The notes below the pieces were generated by a model. It was not told the DNA's origin. It made no database searches and saw only the letters and a program-made list of their open reading frames with translations. From positions 85,548 through 149,547 of the forward strand of contig CATJTQ010000089.1 of the NCBI GenBank assembly GCA_949743325.1: a stretch of 64,000 bases of DNA. Reading direction: 5' to 3'. The translations under genes were made by a program, and so were the position numbers. This document shows positions 43,286 to 51,701 of this stretch, in pieces. The DNA is from an uncultured Lachnospiraceae bacterium (GTDB lineage: Bacteria; Bacillota; Clostridia; Lachnospirales; Lachnospiraceae). Position 1 is the first letter of the stretch. The number at the start of each line of letters is the position of its first letter.

Positions 43286-45904
43286 TTATATTTCTTCATG
43301 TTTACCATAATAAGCATTAAGATACATCTGTTTCATCTCACTCATAAGTGGATAACGAGGATTGGCTCCAGTACACTGATCGTCAAATGCCTGCTCTGTC
43401 ATAGCATCCAACTCATCCATAAATTTCTTCTCATCGACTTCATAATCTTTAATTGCCTTCTTAATTCCAACACGATCTTTTAAATCATTGATCGCTTTAA
43501 TTAAGTTTTCCATCTTCTCTTCATTACTGCTGCCGCCCAATCCAAGAGCATCTGCCACCTCTGCATATCGCGCCATCGTATGTGGATGATCATATTGTGG
43601 GAATGTTCCCATCTTTGCTGGAACATCTTTAGCATTAAAACGAATAACTTCCTCTATCATCAGAGCATTGGCAACACCATGCGGAAGATGATGGAACGCA
43701 CCCAATTTGTGAGCCATTGAATGACATACACCTAAAAATGCATTCGCAAAAGCCATACCTGCCATTGTAGCTGCATTAGCCATCTTTTCTCTTGCCTTCA
43801 CATCATTCTGTCCATCATTATAAGCACGAGGAAGATATTCAAAAATATTCTTTAATGCACCAATTGCCAAGCTGTCTGTATAGTCTGTTGCCATCATTGA
43901 AGCATAAGCTTCCAACGCATGTGTAACTGCATCAATACCTGACGCACTTGTAAGACCTTTCGGAGCGCTCATATGCAAATCTGTATCAACAATTGCCATA
44001 TTTGGCATAAGCTCATAATCTGCCAATGGATATTTTACATGAGTTTTTTCATCTGTAATAACAGCAAAAGGAGTTACCTCTGAACCTGTACCAGCTGAAG
44101 TTGGAACTGCAATGAAATATGCTTTTTCACCCATCTTAGGGAATGTATAAACTCTCTTTCTAATATCAACAAAACGCATTGCCATATCCATAAAATCTGC
44201 CTCTGGATGCTCATACATTACCCACATAATCTTTCCTGCATCCATTGCAGAACCGCCGCCAAGAGCAATAATTGTATCCGGCTCAAAAGTTCTCATCTGA
44301 GCAGCTCCTGCTTTTGCACATGCAAGTGTAGGATCTGGTTCAACATCTGAAAATACCGTGTAGCTAATTCCCATCTCTTCTAATTTATCTGTTATAGGTT
44401 TTGTAAATCCGTTTTTATAAAGAAAACTATCTGTTACAATAAAGGCTTTCTTTTTACCCATCACATTCTTCAACTCATCAAGAGCAACTGGAAGGCAGCC
44501 CTTTTTAATATATACTTTTTCTGGCGCACGGAACCAAAGCATATTCTCTCTCCTCTCTGCAACAGTTTTAATGTTAATTAAGTGCTTAACTCCTACATTT
44601 TCTGAAACACTGTTGCCACCCCATGAACCACAACCCAGAGTAAGTGATGGAAGAAGCTTAAAGTTATATAAATCACCAATACCACCTTGTGATGACGGAG
44701 TATTTACAAGTATACGGCAAGTTTTCATACGTGCAGCAAATTCATCTAAAACCTCTGCTCTTTTTCTCTCATCAACATATATTGATGAAGTGTGTCCATA
44801 ACCACCATCAGCAATAAGACACTCAGCTTTTGCAAATGCATCTTTAATATCTTCTGCACGGTACATTGCAAGTACTGGAGATAATTTCTCATGAGCAAAC
44901 GGCTCTGAAATATCTACTGATTCTACCTCACCGATAAGAATTTTTGTTGATTTTGGAACTTCAAAACCTGCAAGTGAAGCAATTACCGCAGCACTCTGTC
45001 CTACTATTTTGGCATTTAAAGCACCATTTATTAAAATTGTATTTCTTACTTTATCTAATTCCTCTCCTTTTAAGAAATAACATCCTCTATCTTCAAATTC
45101 TTTTTTTACAACATCATATACATTACTGTGAACTATAACTGACTGCTCAGATGCGCATATCATACCATTATCAAAAGTTTTTGAATGGATAATTGAATTT
45201 ACTGCCAATAATGTATCAGCAGAATCATCAATAATTGCTGGGGTGTTTCCTGCTCCTACACCAAGTGCCGGCTTTCCGCTTGAATATGCTGACTTAACCA
45301 TTCCAGGACCGCCCGTTGCAAGTATTGTATCTGCCTCTTTCATTATAAGGTTAGTAAGATCAAGACTAGGAACATCTATCCAACCTACAATTCCTTCTGG
45401 AGCTCCAGCTTCAACAGCAGCCTCTAACACAACTTTCGCCGCTGCTATTGTGCTATCCTTAGCACGTGGATGCGGACTGATAATAATTCCATTTCTTGTT
45501 TTTAAACAAATTAAAATCTTAAAAATAGCTGTGGATGTAGGATTTGTTGTAGGAATAACAGCAGCAACAAGACCTATTGGATCTGCAACTTTTTTAATAC
45601 CATACGCCTTATCTTCTTCAATAACGCCACATGTTTTTGTACATTTATAAGAATTATAAATATACTCTGCCGCATAATGATTCTTAATTACCTTGTCTTC
45701 CACAATTCCCATACCGGTTTCTTCAACTGCCGCCTTAGCCAAAGGAATCCTTTCACGGTTAGCAGCTGTGGCTGCCGCAAGGAAAATCTTGTCTACCTGT
45801 TCTTGAGAGAAAGTTGCAAATTTTTCCTGTGCAGCTTTAACACTGGCAATTAAATCTGTCAACCCCTCTACATTCTCTACAAACGGATATTCTTTCTCTA
45901 TCAC
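43286..45904 (-). CDS. adhE: Bifunctional acetaldehyde-CoA / alcohol dehydrogenase AdhE
   Basis: Turns acetyl-CoA into ethanol in two NADH steps; main alcohol-forming enzyme of anaerobes, forming spirosome filaments. N-terminal ALDH half (PLAKAAVEETGMGI, VIPTTNPTSTAIFK, LATGGPGMVKSAYSSGKPALGVG, DNGMICASEQ with the catalytic Cys) to about 440; C-terminal Fe-ADH half with ALGGGSAMDAGK, PTSAGTGSEVTPFAV and iron-site ANAFLGVCHSMAHKLGAFHHLPHG. I use the GTG at 45904, 8 bases after AAAGGAG, giving 872 residues; the open frame runs 15 codons further to a TTG. Confidence 0.96.
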   Translation of the reverse strand: MIEKEYPFVENVEGLTDLIASVKAAQEKFATFSQEQVDKIFLAAATAANRERIPLAKAAVEETGMGIVEDKVIKNHYAAEYIYNSYKCTKTCGVIEEDKAYGIKKVADPIGLVAAVIPTTNPTSTAIFKILICLKTRNGIIISPHPRAKDSTIAAAKVVLEAAVEAGAPEGIVGWIDVPSLDLTNLIMKEADTILATGGPGMVKSAYSSGKPALGVGAGNTPAIIDDSADTLLAVNSIIHSKTFDNGMICASEQSVIVHSNVYDVVKKEFEDRGCYFLKGEELDKVRNTILINGALNAKIVGQSAAVIASLAGFEVPKSTKILIGEVESVDISEPFAHEKLSPVLAMYRAEDIKDAFAKAECLIADGGYGHTSSIYVDERKRAEVLDEFAARMKTCRILVNTPSSQGGIGDLYNFKLLPSLTLGCGSWGGNSVSENVGVKHLINIKTVAERRENMLWFRAPEKVYIKKGCLPVALDELKNVMGKKKAFIVTDSFLYKNGFTKPITDKLEEMGISYTVFSDVEPDPTLACAKAGAAQMRTFEPDTIIALGGGSAMDAGKIMWVMYEHPEADFMDMAMRFVDIRKRVYTFPKMGEKAYFIAVPTSAGTGSEVTPFAVITDEKTHVKYPLADYELMPNMAIVDTDLHMSAPKGLTSASGIDAVTHALEAYASMMATDYTDSLAIGALKNIFEYLPRAYNDGQNDVKAREKMANAATMAGMAFANAFLGVCHSMAHKLGAFHHLPHGVANALMIEEVIRFNAKDVPAKMGTFPQYDHPHTMARYAEVADALGLGGSSNEEKMENLIKAINDLKDRVGIKKAIKDYEVDEKKFMDELDAMTEQAFDDQCTGANPRYPLMSEMKQMYLNAYYGKHEEI

Positions 45905-45998
45905 TGTTTGCTCTCCTTTCTCAACTTGAGTTAATATAGTAAATTGCAAAAAAGTTTTTACAATAATCTATCAAAGATTAATAATTTTCTCTCGTTAT

Positions 45999-46027
45999 TT
46001 TATATCAGAAAAGTATCATTTTGTCAA
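45999..46027 (-). promoter_or_regulatory. Promoter of adhE
   Basis: Minus strand TTGACA (46022-46027), 17 bases, TATAAA (45999-46004). The leader to the GTG is about 88 bases and holds a small AATCT ... AGATT inverted repeat. No clear Rex-type operator is recognised. Confidence 0.7.
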
Positions 46028-46095
46028 ATTAACATTAATTAAATTTTAAAAAACTTTAAATTCTAAAAAGCTGTTTTTATCATCTCACAGAACAA

Positions 46096-46857
46096 TCACA
46101 ATTCAATATTGTTATTTAATAAGTCTTTTATAACTTCAGACGCTATAATCAACCCAGCAACAGACGGTACAAAAGCACAGCTTGCGTTAATTTTTTTCTT
46201 ATATAAATTATCTGCACTTTCACTCTGTTTTATTACATTTTCGTACTTTTCTATAGTATCCATCTTTATATCCAGCGGCTTTTCATCAGAATATACTACT
46301 TTTAAGTTTTTTATCTCCCTCTTCTTTAGCTCACGCCTCATAATCTTAGCAAGCGGACAAACACTCGTATTATATATATCAGAAACTTTAAATTTCGTTG
46401 GGTCTAACTTATTTCCTGCACCCATGGAACTGATTATACTAACCCCTGCCTTTTGTGCTCTTACTATCAATTCAATTTTTGCAGTAACAGTATCTACAGC
46501 ATCAATAATATAATCATATTTTTCAAAGCAAAATTGATTGGCATTTTCAGGCAAAAAAAAGCAATTACTTACACTCACCTCTGCTTCAGGATTAATATCT
46601 AAAATCCTCTGTCTCATAACCTCAGTCTTCAACTGTCCAACCGTACTGTGCAATGCAATAATCTGTCGATTAATATTGGATATGCTGACTTTATCATTAT
46701 CAATTAAATCAATCTTGCCAACTCCGCTTCGAGCTAATGCCTCCACAGTAAATCCGCCAACTCCGCCAACTCCAAAAACTGCAACATGCGAATTTTTTAA
46801 TTTCTCTAATGTATCGCTTCCAAAAAGAAGCTCTGTTCTAAAGAACTGCCCTGACAT
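46096..46857 (-). CDS. tcdA: tRNA threonylcarbamoyladenosine dehydratase TcdA
   Basis: ThiF/E1-like enzyme cyclising t6A37 to ct6A in tRNA. ATP site HVAVFGVGGVGGFTVEALARSG, then DLIDNDKVSISNINRQIIALHSTVGQLKTEVM and DAVDTVTAKIELI. C-terminal part SCAFVPSVAGLIIASEV. Start at the ATG 46857 after GAGG gives 253 residues; the frame extends 15 codons more. It complements mtaB, which also modifies t6A37, elsewhere in this window. Confidence 0.92.
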   Translation of the reverse strand: MSGQFFRTELLFGSDTLEKLKNSHVAVFGVGGVGGFTVEALARSGVGKIDLIDNDKVSISNINRQIIALHSTVGQLKTEVMRQRILDINPEAEVSVSNCFFLPENANQFCFEKYDYIIDAVDTVTAKIELIVRAQKAGVSIISSMGAGNKLDPTKFKVSDIYNTSVCPLAKIMRRELKKREIKNLKVVYSDEKPLDIKMDTIEKYENVIKQSESADNLYKKKINASCAFVPSVAGLIIASEVIKDLLNNNIEL

Positions 46858-46902
46858 TTCTATATCCTCTTCTCCAAACACTGTAAAATAAATTAAATAC
46901 AA

Positions 46903-46958
46903 ACACCTTGAAGCTTGTTTTTACATTATAAACAACAATGTTATAAGCGACAAGGTGT
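46903..46958 (-). other. Inverted repeat between the coiled-coil gene and tcdA
   Basis: ACACCTTG (46903-46910) and CAAGGTGT (46951-46958) are perfect inverted arms enclosing TTATAA ... TTATAA. It is 31 bases after the coiled-coil gene's stop on the minus strand, so it may end that transcript, though the T-run is weak. Confidence 0.4.
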
Positions 46959-46989
46959 GATTACATTTCAACAAAATTTACTAACTTTA

Positions 46990-47532
46990 TTAAATAATTT
47001 TAGAAATCTGTCTCTTAACAATACGCATATCATCCTCCAAATGATTAAATCGTATTAAAAAAGTCTCTTTTTCTTCCTCAATAACAAGAGCTTTATTTAA
47101 CTTTCTATTTAAATCCTGATGAGCTTCTGCGATTATTCTTATATCATGCACTAATTCCTTTTCTATTGTCAATCTAATCAGTTTCACTTCTTCCCTAATA
47201 TCACATAACTGCTCTTCAAAATTAGCCTGCTTTTCTTCTAAACACAAAACTCTTGATGCTAGTTCTTTAATATCTGCTTTCATTTCTGATATATCAGCTT
47301 TTATTCCCAGTATATCTGCTTTCATTTCTGATATATCTGCTTTAACTTCCACCATATCATTTTGAAGCTGAGTTATTTCTGCTTTCATTCCCAGTATATC
47401 TGCCTTAACTTCCACCATATCATTTTGAAGCTGAGTTATTTCTGCTTTCATTTCTAATATATCGTCTTTAATAGGTTTCAATTCTTGTACAAATAAAATG
47501 CGAATATTTTCTAAATCTTCGAAACTTAACAT
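46990..47532 (-). CDS. Coiled-coil protein built from heptad repeats
   Basis: 180 residues, no signal peptide or membrane segment. From residue 28 it holds two 21-residue units, MKAEITQLQNDMVEVKADI twice, then three 7-residue units MKADI(L/S)(G/E), IKADISE, MKADIKE; hydrophobic residues recur every 3-4 positions, so a long coiled coil is expected. After the repeats come LASRVLCLEEKQANFEEQLCDIREEVKLIRL and a final basic end. No known family recognised. AAGGGGGTGG precedes the ATG. A structural or partner-binding role is likely. Confidence 0.8.
   Translation of the reverse strand: MLSFEDLENIRILFVQELKPIKDDILEMKAEITQLQNDMVEVKADILGMKAEITQLQNDMVEVKADISEMKADILGIKADISEMKADIKELASRVLCLEEKQANFEEQLCDIREEVKLIRLTIEKELVHDIRIIAEAHQDLNRKLNKALVIEEEKETFLIRFNHLEDDMRIVKRQISKII
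47263..47451 (-). repeat. 63-bp tandem repeat inside the coiled-coil gene
   Basis: Units 47389-47451 and 47326-47388 are almost identical at DNA level, followed by three 21-bp partial units to 47263. The near-identity of the long units suggests a recent duplication or variable copy number. Confidence 0.8.
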
Positions 47533-47675
47533 AATTCCACCCCCTTACATTATTAAGTAATTATATGCTATAAAATTTTCTTTTCCCCTTCAAATATATA
47601 TTATAAGAATATTTTCTATATGTCAATATATTCATATAAATTTTAAAATAGTTCACAAAATATATACAATTTCAC

Positions 47676-47704
47676 TTGACAAATATAAACTACATTTGTA
47701 AAAT
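47676..47704 (+). promoter_or_regulatory. Promoter of the blaI-blaR1 operon
   Basis: TTGACA (47676-47681), 17 bases, TAAAAT (47699-47704). The first operator palindrome overlaps the end of the spacer and the start of the -10. Confidence 0.8.
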
Positions 47705-47723
47705 AAAACCAACTACAATTGTA
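47691..47723 (+). promoter_or_regulatory. Two BlaI/MecI-type operators
   Basis: TACATTTGTA (47691-47700) and TACAATTGTA (47714-47723), both fitting the TACAnnTGTA consensus of BlaI/MecI boxes, centred 23 bases apart; the second is a perfect palindrome (CTACAATTGTAG). Their position over the promoter and just downstream fits repression by the BlaI protein encoded next. Confidence 0.85.
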
Positions 47724-47750
47724 GAACAAAATAGATAGGAGGTATTTAAC

Positions 47751-48125
47751 TTGAAAAAATTACCTGATTCAGAACTGGAAATTATGCTTGCAATATGGAA
47801 CAATGATAATCCAGTAAGCTGTTACGAATTAAAAGAGTTGCTTTATGATAAAACACATTGGGCAGTTACTACTATATCAACAATGCTGACAAGGCTTGAG
47901 AACAAAGGATTTGTTTCATCTGAGAAAAAAGGAAAAACCAAATATTTTTCACCTTTAATAACAAAAGACGAATATGTTCAAATATTCAGCCGCAATTTTA
48001 TAGATAAATTGTTTGGACATTCACTGCAAAACTTCATTGCATGTCTTGCATCATCAAAAGATTTCTCGCAAAAAGAAATTGACGAATTAAGAAATTTTCT
48101 TGATGAACAAAAACATGAAAATTAA
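47751..48125 (+). CDS. blaI: BlaI/MecI/CopY-family repressor
   Basis: Winged-helix repressor, 124 residues, starting with TTG 6 bases after AGGAGG. LPDSELEIMLAIWNNDNPVSCYELKELL, WAVTTISTMLTRLENKGFVSSEKKGKTKYFSPLI is the BlaI DNA-binding domain; the C-terminal part (FVSRNFIDKLF-like, SQKEIDELRNFLDEQ) is the dimer helix. It probably represses its own operon through the two palindromes upstream and is relieved by the BlaR1-type protein encoded next. Confidence 0.95.
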   Translation: MKKLPDSELEIMLAIWNNDNPVSCYELKELLYDKTHWAVTTISTMLTRLENKGFVSSEKKGKTKYFSPLITKDEYVQIFSRNFIDKLFGHSLQNFIACLASSKDFSQKEIDELRNFLDEQKHEN

Positions 48126-48287
48126 ATTAAAGACACCACATCAAACTGACAATGGATTTAACTTACAACATGATTAACTTCAGTGTATTTAACTCTCATA
48201 TCAATTGCCATAAAATTAGGAAGGGAGCTTTCTATTGTCATAATTGTTAGCATTTCAATCATTATTAAAAATAAAGGAGGATCTATT

Positions 48288-50297
48288 ATGACAATTTTTT
48301 TAACTAATCTTCTTTTTATATCAATATGTATGGGATTTCTAGTTTTATTACTTAAAATAACATCTTCATTTTTTAAAAAAATTTATCAAATAAAGATACG
48401 TCAAATTATTTGGATATTGTTATCAATAAGACTAATAATACCAATTTCAGCTCCGATATCGTTTTTTTCATTTACTAAATCAGATACTAATACTGAAAAT
48501 GAAATTAACTATACTTTGACTCGTACTTTAAATGATAATACAACAATGACAAAGTTACACATAAAAAATGACACTCTTTATTTTATGGATTCAAAACCAA
48601 TAACAAGAGATAAATCAGGAAATGCATACAGCTATTCACAAAGAAAACCAAATAAAGCTGCTACAAGTGATATTAAGATAGTGAATATTATTTATAAACT
48701 TCAATATAAAATAGTTTTTGCATTTATAAATACTCTAAATTATATAAATAAACATAATAATATAATATTTAATATATATATTTCAGGAATTATTATATTT
48801 ATATTGTACCATTTAATCTCACTGTTTATATATAATAAAAAATTATCTCAGACTTTTATTAAATCAGATGAATATACAAATAATATATTAACAAACACTG
48901 CCAAAAAAATTAATCTTAAAAAAATTCCTAAATTATATTTATCTGCTGATATAACGTCTCCAATGGTTATTGGAATTGTAAACCCTAAAATTATTCTTCC
49001 TTCTTGTAATTTTACTGACGAACATTTACAGCTTGCACTAACTCATGAACTATTCCATATTAAACATAAAGATTTAATAATAAAAAATATATATTTTATT
49101 ACTAACGCAATTCATTGGTTTAATCCCTTAATTTATATGTTAGCTGAAGAAGCACAAAAAGATATGGAAATGTACTGTGATTACAGTGTCGTAAAGTCAT
49201 TTGAAAAAGAACAGCGTATGGAATATAACTGTCTTTTGTTAAACATTCTTGAATTAAATTCAAAACGACCAAAAAACATCTTTTTCTCTACATGTATGAA
49301 AGGAAATTCAAGTGAATTTAAAGAACGTTTTAGACACAATCTTGATCTTCGAAAAAAGAATATTGGATTTGTCCCGCTAACAATTTCAGCTATGCTTGTT
49401 ATAATTATGTCATTACTTTTCTCACTTAATGCTGATGTTAATTTTGCAGCATTAAATAAAAACATATCTAAAAACAGTAATTATAGTATGATATTAAAAA
49501 ATGAATTTCTTACAAAAAAAGATAATTATCAATCACAATCAGAAACTAATGAAGAAAATTATGAAATCAATAATGAGAATAATATAAGTTTTTATACAGA
49601 AGAGTATTCAATGGGAGATCCAAATCTTATAGTCAAACCCAAAAAAAATGATGACGGTTCATACATGTTACCTGAACGATTAGAAGATTATTATGGAAAT
49701 GTAACTGTACAGTGGAGTAAATCAAAAAATAAAGGAAAACCTTTAACTGAAACACCAAATCCATTATTTTATATAAATGATACAGAAATTAGTAATTACA
49801 GTGTAATTCAGCAAAATTACGAATCAACTGATATTGAAAATAAAACTGAAAAAGAATTTTTTAGAACACAATGCAGCAAAGATAACGAAGATCAATATTT
49901 TACGGTCAGCAGCTGGAAAGAATGCGATGGATATGTACGAATTTTATTTCCTGCGGATACAGTTCCTGAAGTAGTGGATGTTGAAGATATCGTTCTTAAT
50001 GAAGATGGTACCCCAAGATACTCTGGCATGACAGACGAAATTGTCTATAGAGCTACCACTATTAATAATGAATTAAATATGGTATCATTCCAATTTGCTA
50101 ACCATTCATCTATAGCCATGTACGAACACACTATGCCAGATTATGATGAAACAAAAAAATTTTTTTACAGAGGTTTTCGAATAACTTGCCACTACTCAAA
50201 TGAAAATGGAATCCAAAGCTACACTTACTATATTGTCTGCAAAACAAATTATATTAATACAGAAGAAAATTATTTTGAAAGGAATGAATTAATATGA
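48288..50297 (+). CDS. BlaR1/MecR1-like M56 metalloprotease with a non-PBP C-terminal domain
   Basis: Membrane sensor-protease, 669 residues from the ATG at 48288 (AAAGGAGGA upstream); the frame opens 35 codons earlier without a site. Membrane helices about 4-24, 40-60, 160-182 and 360-380; zinc motif THELFHIKHKD with H253/E254/H257 and a downstream E in EMYCD. In BlaR1/MecR1 the part after the last helix is a penicillin-binding sensor domain; here the roughly 290 outside residues show no SxxK/SxN/KTG set that I can find and look unrelated. It likely signals through proteolysis of BlaI, but the trigger need not be a beta-lactam. Confidence 0.9.
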   Translation: MTIFLTNLLFISICMGFLVLLLKITSSFFKKIYQIKIRQIIWILLSIRLIIPISAPISFFSFTKSDTNTENEINYTLTRTLNDNTTMTKLHIKNDTLYFMDSKPITRDKSGNAYSYSQRKPNKAATSDIKIVNIIYKLQYKIVFAFINTLNYINKHNNIIFNIYISGIIIFILYHLISLFIYNKKLSQTFIKSDEYTNNILTNTAKKINLKKIPKLYLSADITSPMVIGIVNPKIILPSCNFTDEHLQLALTHELFHIKHKDLIIKNIYFITNAIHWFNPLIYMLAEEAQKDMEMYCDYSVVKSFEKEQRMEYNCLLLNILELNSKRPKNIFFSTCMKGNSSEFKERFRHNLDLRKKNIGFVPLTISAMLVIIMSLLFSLNADVNFAALNKNISKNSNYSMILKNEFLTKKDNYQSQSETNEENYEINNENNISFYTEEYSMGDPNLIVKPKKNDDGSYMLPERLEDYYGNVTVQWSKSKNKGKPLTETPNPLFYINDTEISNYSVIQQNYESTDIENKTEKEFFRTQCSKDNEDQYFTVSSWKECDGYVRILFPADTVPEVVDVEDIVLNEDGTPRYSGMTDEIVYRATTINNELNMVSFQFANHSSIAMYEHTMPDYDETKKFFYRGFRITCHYSNENGIQSYTYYIVCKTNYINTEENYFERNELI

Positions 50298-51574
50298 AAA
50301 AAATATCAAATATAATTATTTCGTTTGTAATAGTTTTTGCGCTGATCTCTGGTATTCTGTTTTGTACTGCTCTTTCTCCAGATGCATCAAATGACGAAGC
50401 TTTACTTTTTAATTCAACTGGTTCAAATAATAATGAATTTCTTCTTGATAAATATATAATAAATCAACCATCAGAAAACAATGAATTAATTTCCATTACA
50501 TCTGAAGACACAACTGCAATGATCAGAAATACCACAATGAGAAAATATTGTAATGATATTTTAGAATCACCTGATAAATATGAAACCAAAACTGTATTAG
50601 ATGCTATTATTTACTATTTAGCTAATAATACAATTACAACTGAGAAATATGATGAATTAATAAATATTTACATTTCTGTTTATAAAAAGATAAAAGAAGA
50701 ATACACCAAAAAAGTATTTCCACAAGAGAAATATTTACATATTCATTATGAAATTATCATGTCATTACTAGACGAGCAATATATATCATTAGACTATATT
50801 GATGAAGATCACTCATCATATAATATTAAATATCTTTATGATAAAACTGATAATGACAACATAACTTATAATCAAATAAGTAAAATGTACTATTTTGCTT
50901 TAAAACTAGATAAGGATTATACTCCTCTATCAATAATTATAAGTGACTATATAAAAATAGGTTTAAGAAGAAACTACAATTCTACAACTCTTATTGTTAA
51001 CAAACTAAATGACAATCCATCATTATCTGAAGTAACTACTATTTTTAATATGTATAACTGGATATTTAATGATGAATTATTTTCTAATTATGAAAGAAAT
51101 TACACTAAACAAGAATATGAAGACATGTATAATATAAGCGACTTTTCAATCTATCTTAAAGCTTTCCTAAAAAATTATAAAAATGCTGACAAAGTCATTA
51201 TAGAAGATAAAAATATTCCCCTAAAAGATAATCTGCCTTTGCCAGATACTATTAAAAAATGCCCAGACTATGCGATTGAACTGCGTGATATAGATGGCGA
51301 CAACAAAAAAGAAATCTTATACTCATACATTCTTAGCACAAATAATGATATAGAAACTATCAGTCCCATAAATAATAAAAAAGAAAAAATTTATGGAATA
51401 GTAGCATTTAAATATGATTCAAATACAAACAGTTATACAAAAACTGCACTTGTAAATAACCAATATCAAATAGAACTAAGTAATAAAGAAATATGTAATA
51501 ATTATTCAGACTATTTAATTGATGCCCTAAAATACTCAAATCTACTGATCTTTCACACTTATGCCGACAAATAA
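50294..51574 (+). CDS. Unknown exported protein, third gene of the blaI-blaR1 operon
   Basis: 426 residues. The N-terminus MKKISNIIISFVIVFALISGILFC is a signal/membrane helix; there is no good lipobox (the residue before Cys is Phe). The body is acidic, Asn/Tyr/Ile-rich, with no recognisable catalytic motif; near the C-terminus DIRDIDGDNKKEILYSYIL resembles a calcium-binding DxDxDxxxE loop of integrin/FG-GAP type. The ATG overlaps the blaR1 stop (ATGA), so it is translated with it. It sits where a beta-lactamase gene would be in classical bla operons. Product not known. Confidence 0.8.
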   Translation: MKKISNIIISFVIVFALISGILFCTALSPDASNDEALLFNSTGSNNNEFLLDKYIINQPSENNELISITSEDTTAMIRNTTMRKYCNDILESPDKYETKTVLDAIIYYLANNTITTEKYDELINIYISVYKKIKEEYTKKVFPQEKYLHIHYEIIMSLLDEQYISLDYIDEDHSSYNIKYLYDKTDNDNITYNQISKMYYFALKLDKDYTPLSIIISDYIKIGLRRNYNSTTLIVNKLNDNPSLSEVTTIFNMYNWIFNDELFSNYERNYTKQEYEDMYNISDFSIYLKAFLKNYKNADKVIIEDKNIPLKDNLPLPDTIKKCPDYAIELRDIDGDNKKEILYSYILSTNNDIETISPINNKKEKIYGIVAFKYDSNTNSYTKTALVNNQYQIELSNKEICNNYSDYLIDALKYSNLLIFHTYADK

Positions 51575-51583
51575 ATTAATGTC

Positions 51584-51614
51584 AAAAACCCCGATTGCCT
51601 GCTTCGGGGTTTTT
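51584..51614 (+). terminator. Terminator after the blaI operon
   Basis: AAAAACCCCGA (51584-51594) pairs with TCGGGGTTTTT (51604-51614), loop of 9. Confidence 0.93.
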
Positions 51615-51701
51615 GGATTAGCAAATAATCAATTCTTTACACTTTAATAACAAAGCGTTAATATACTTTTTCTACTATTTGACATACAGAACTATATTGA
51701 A

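Noticed and set aside
47751..51574. Beta-lactam resistance operon
   Set aside because: There is no beta-lactamase or penicillin-binding gene, and the BlaR1-like protein lacks a visible penicillin-binding domain.
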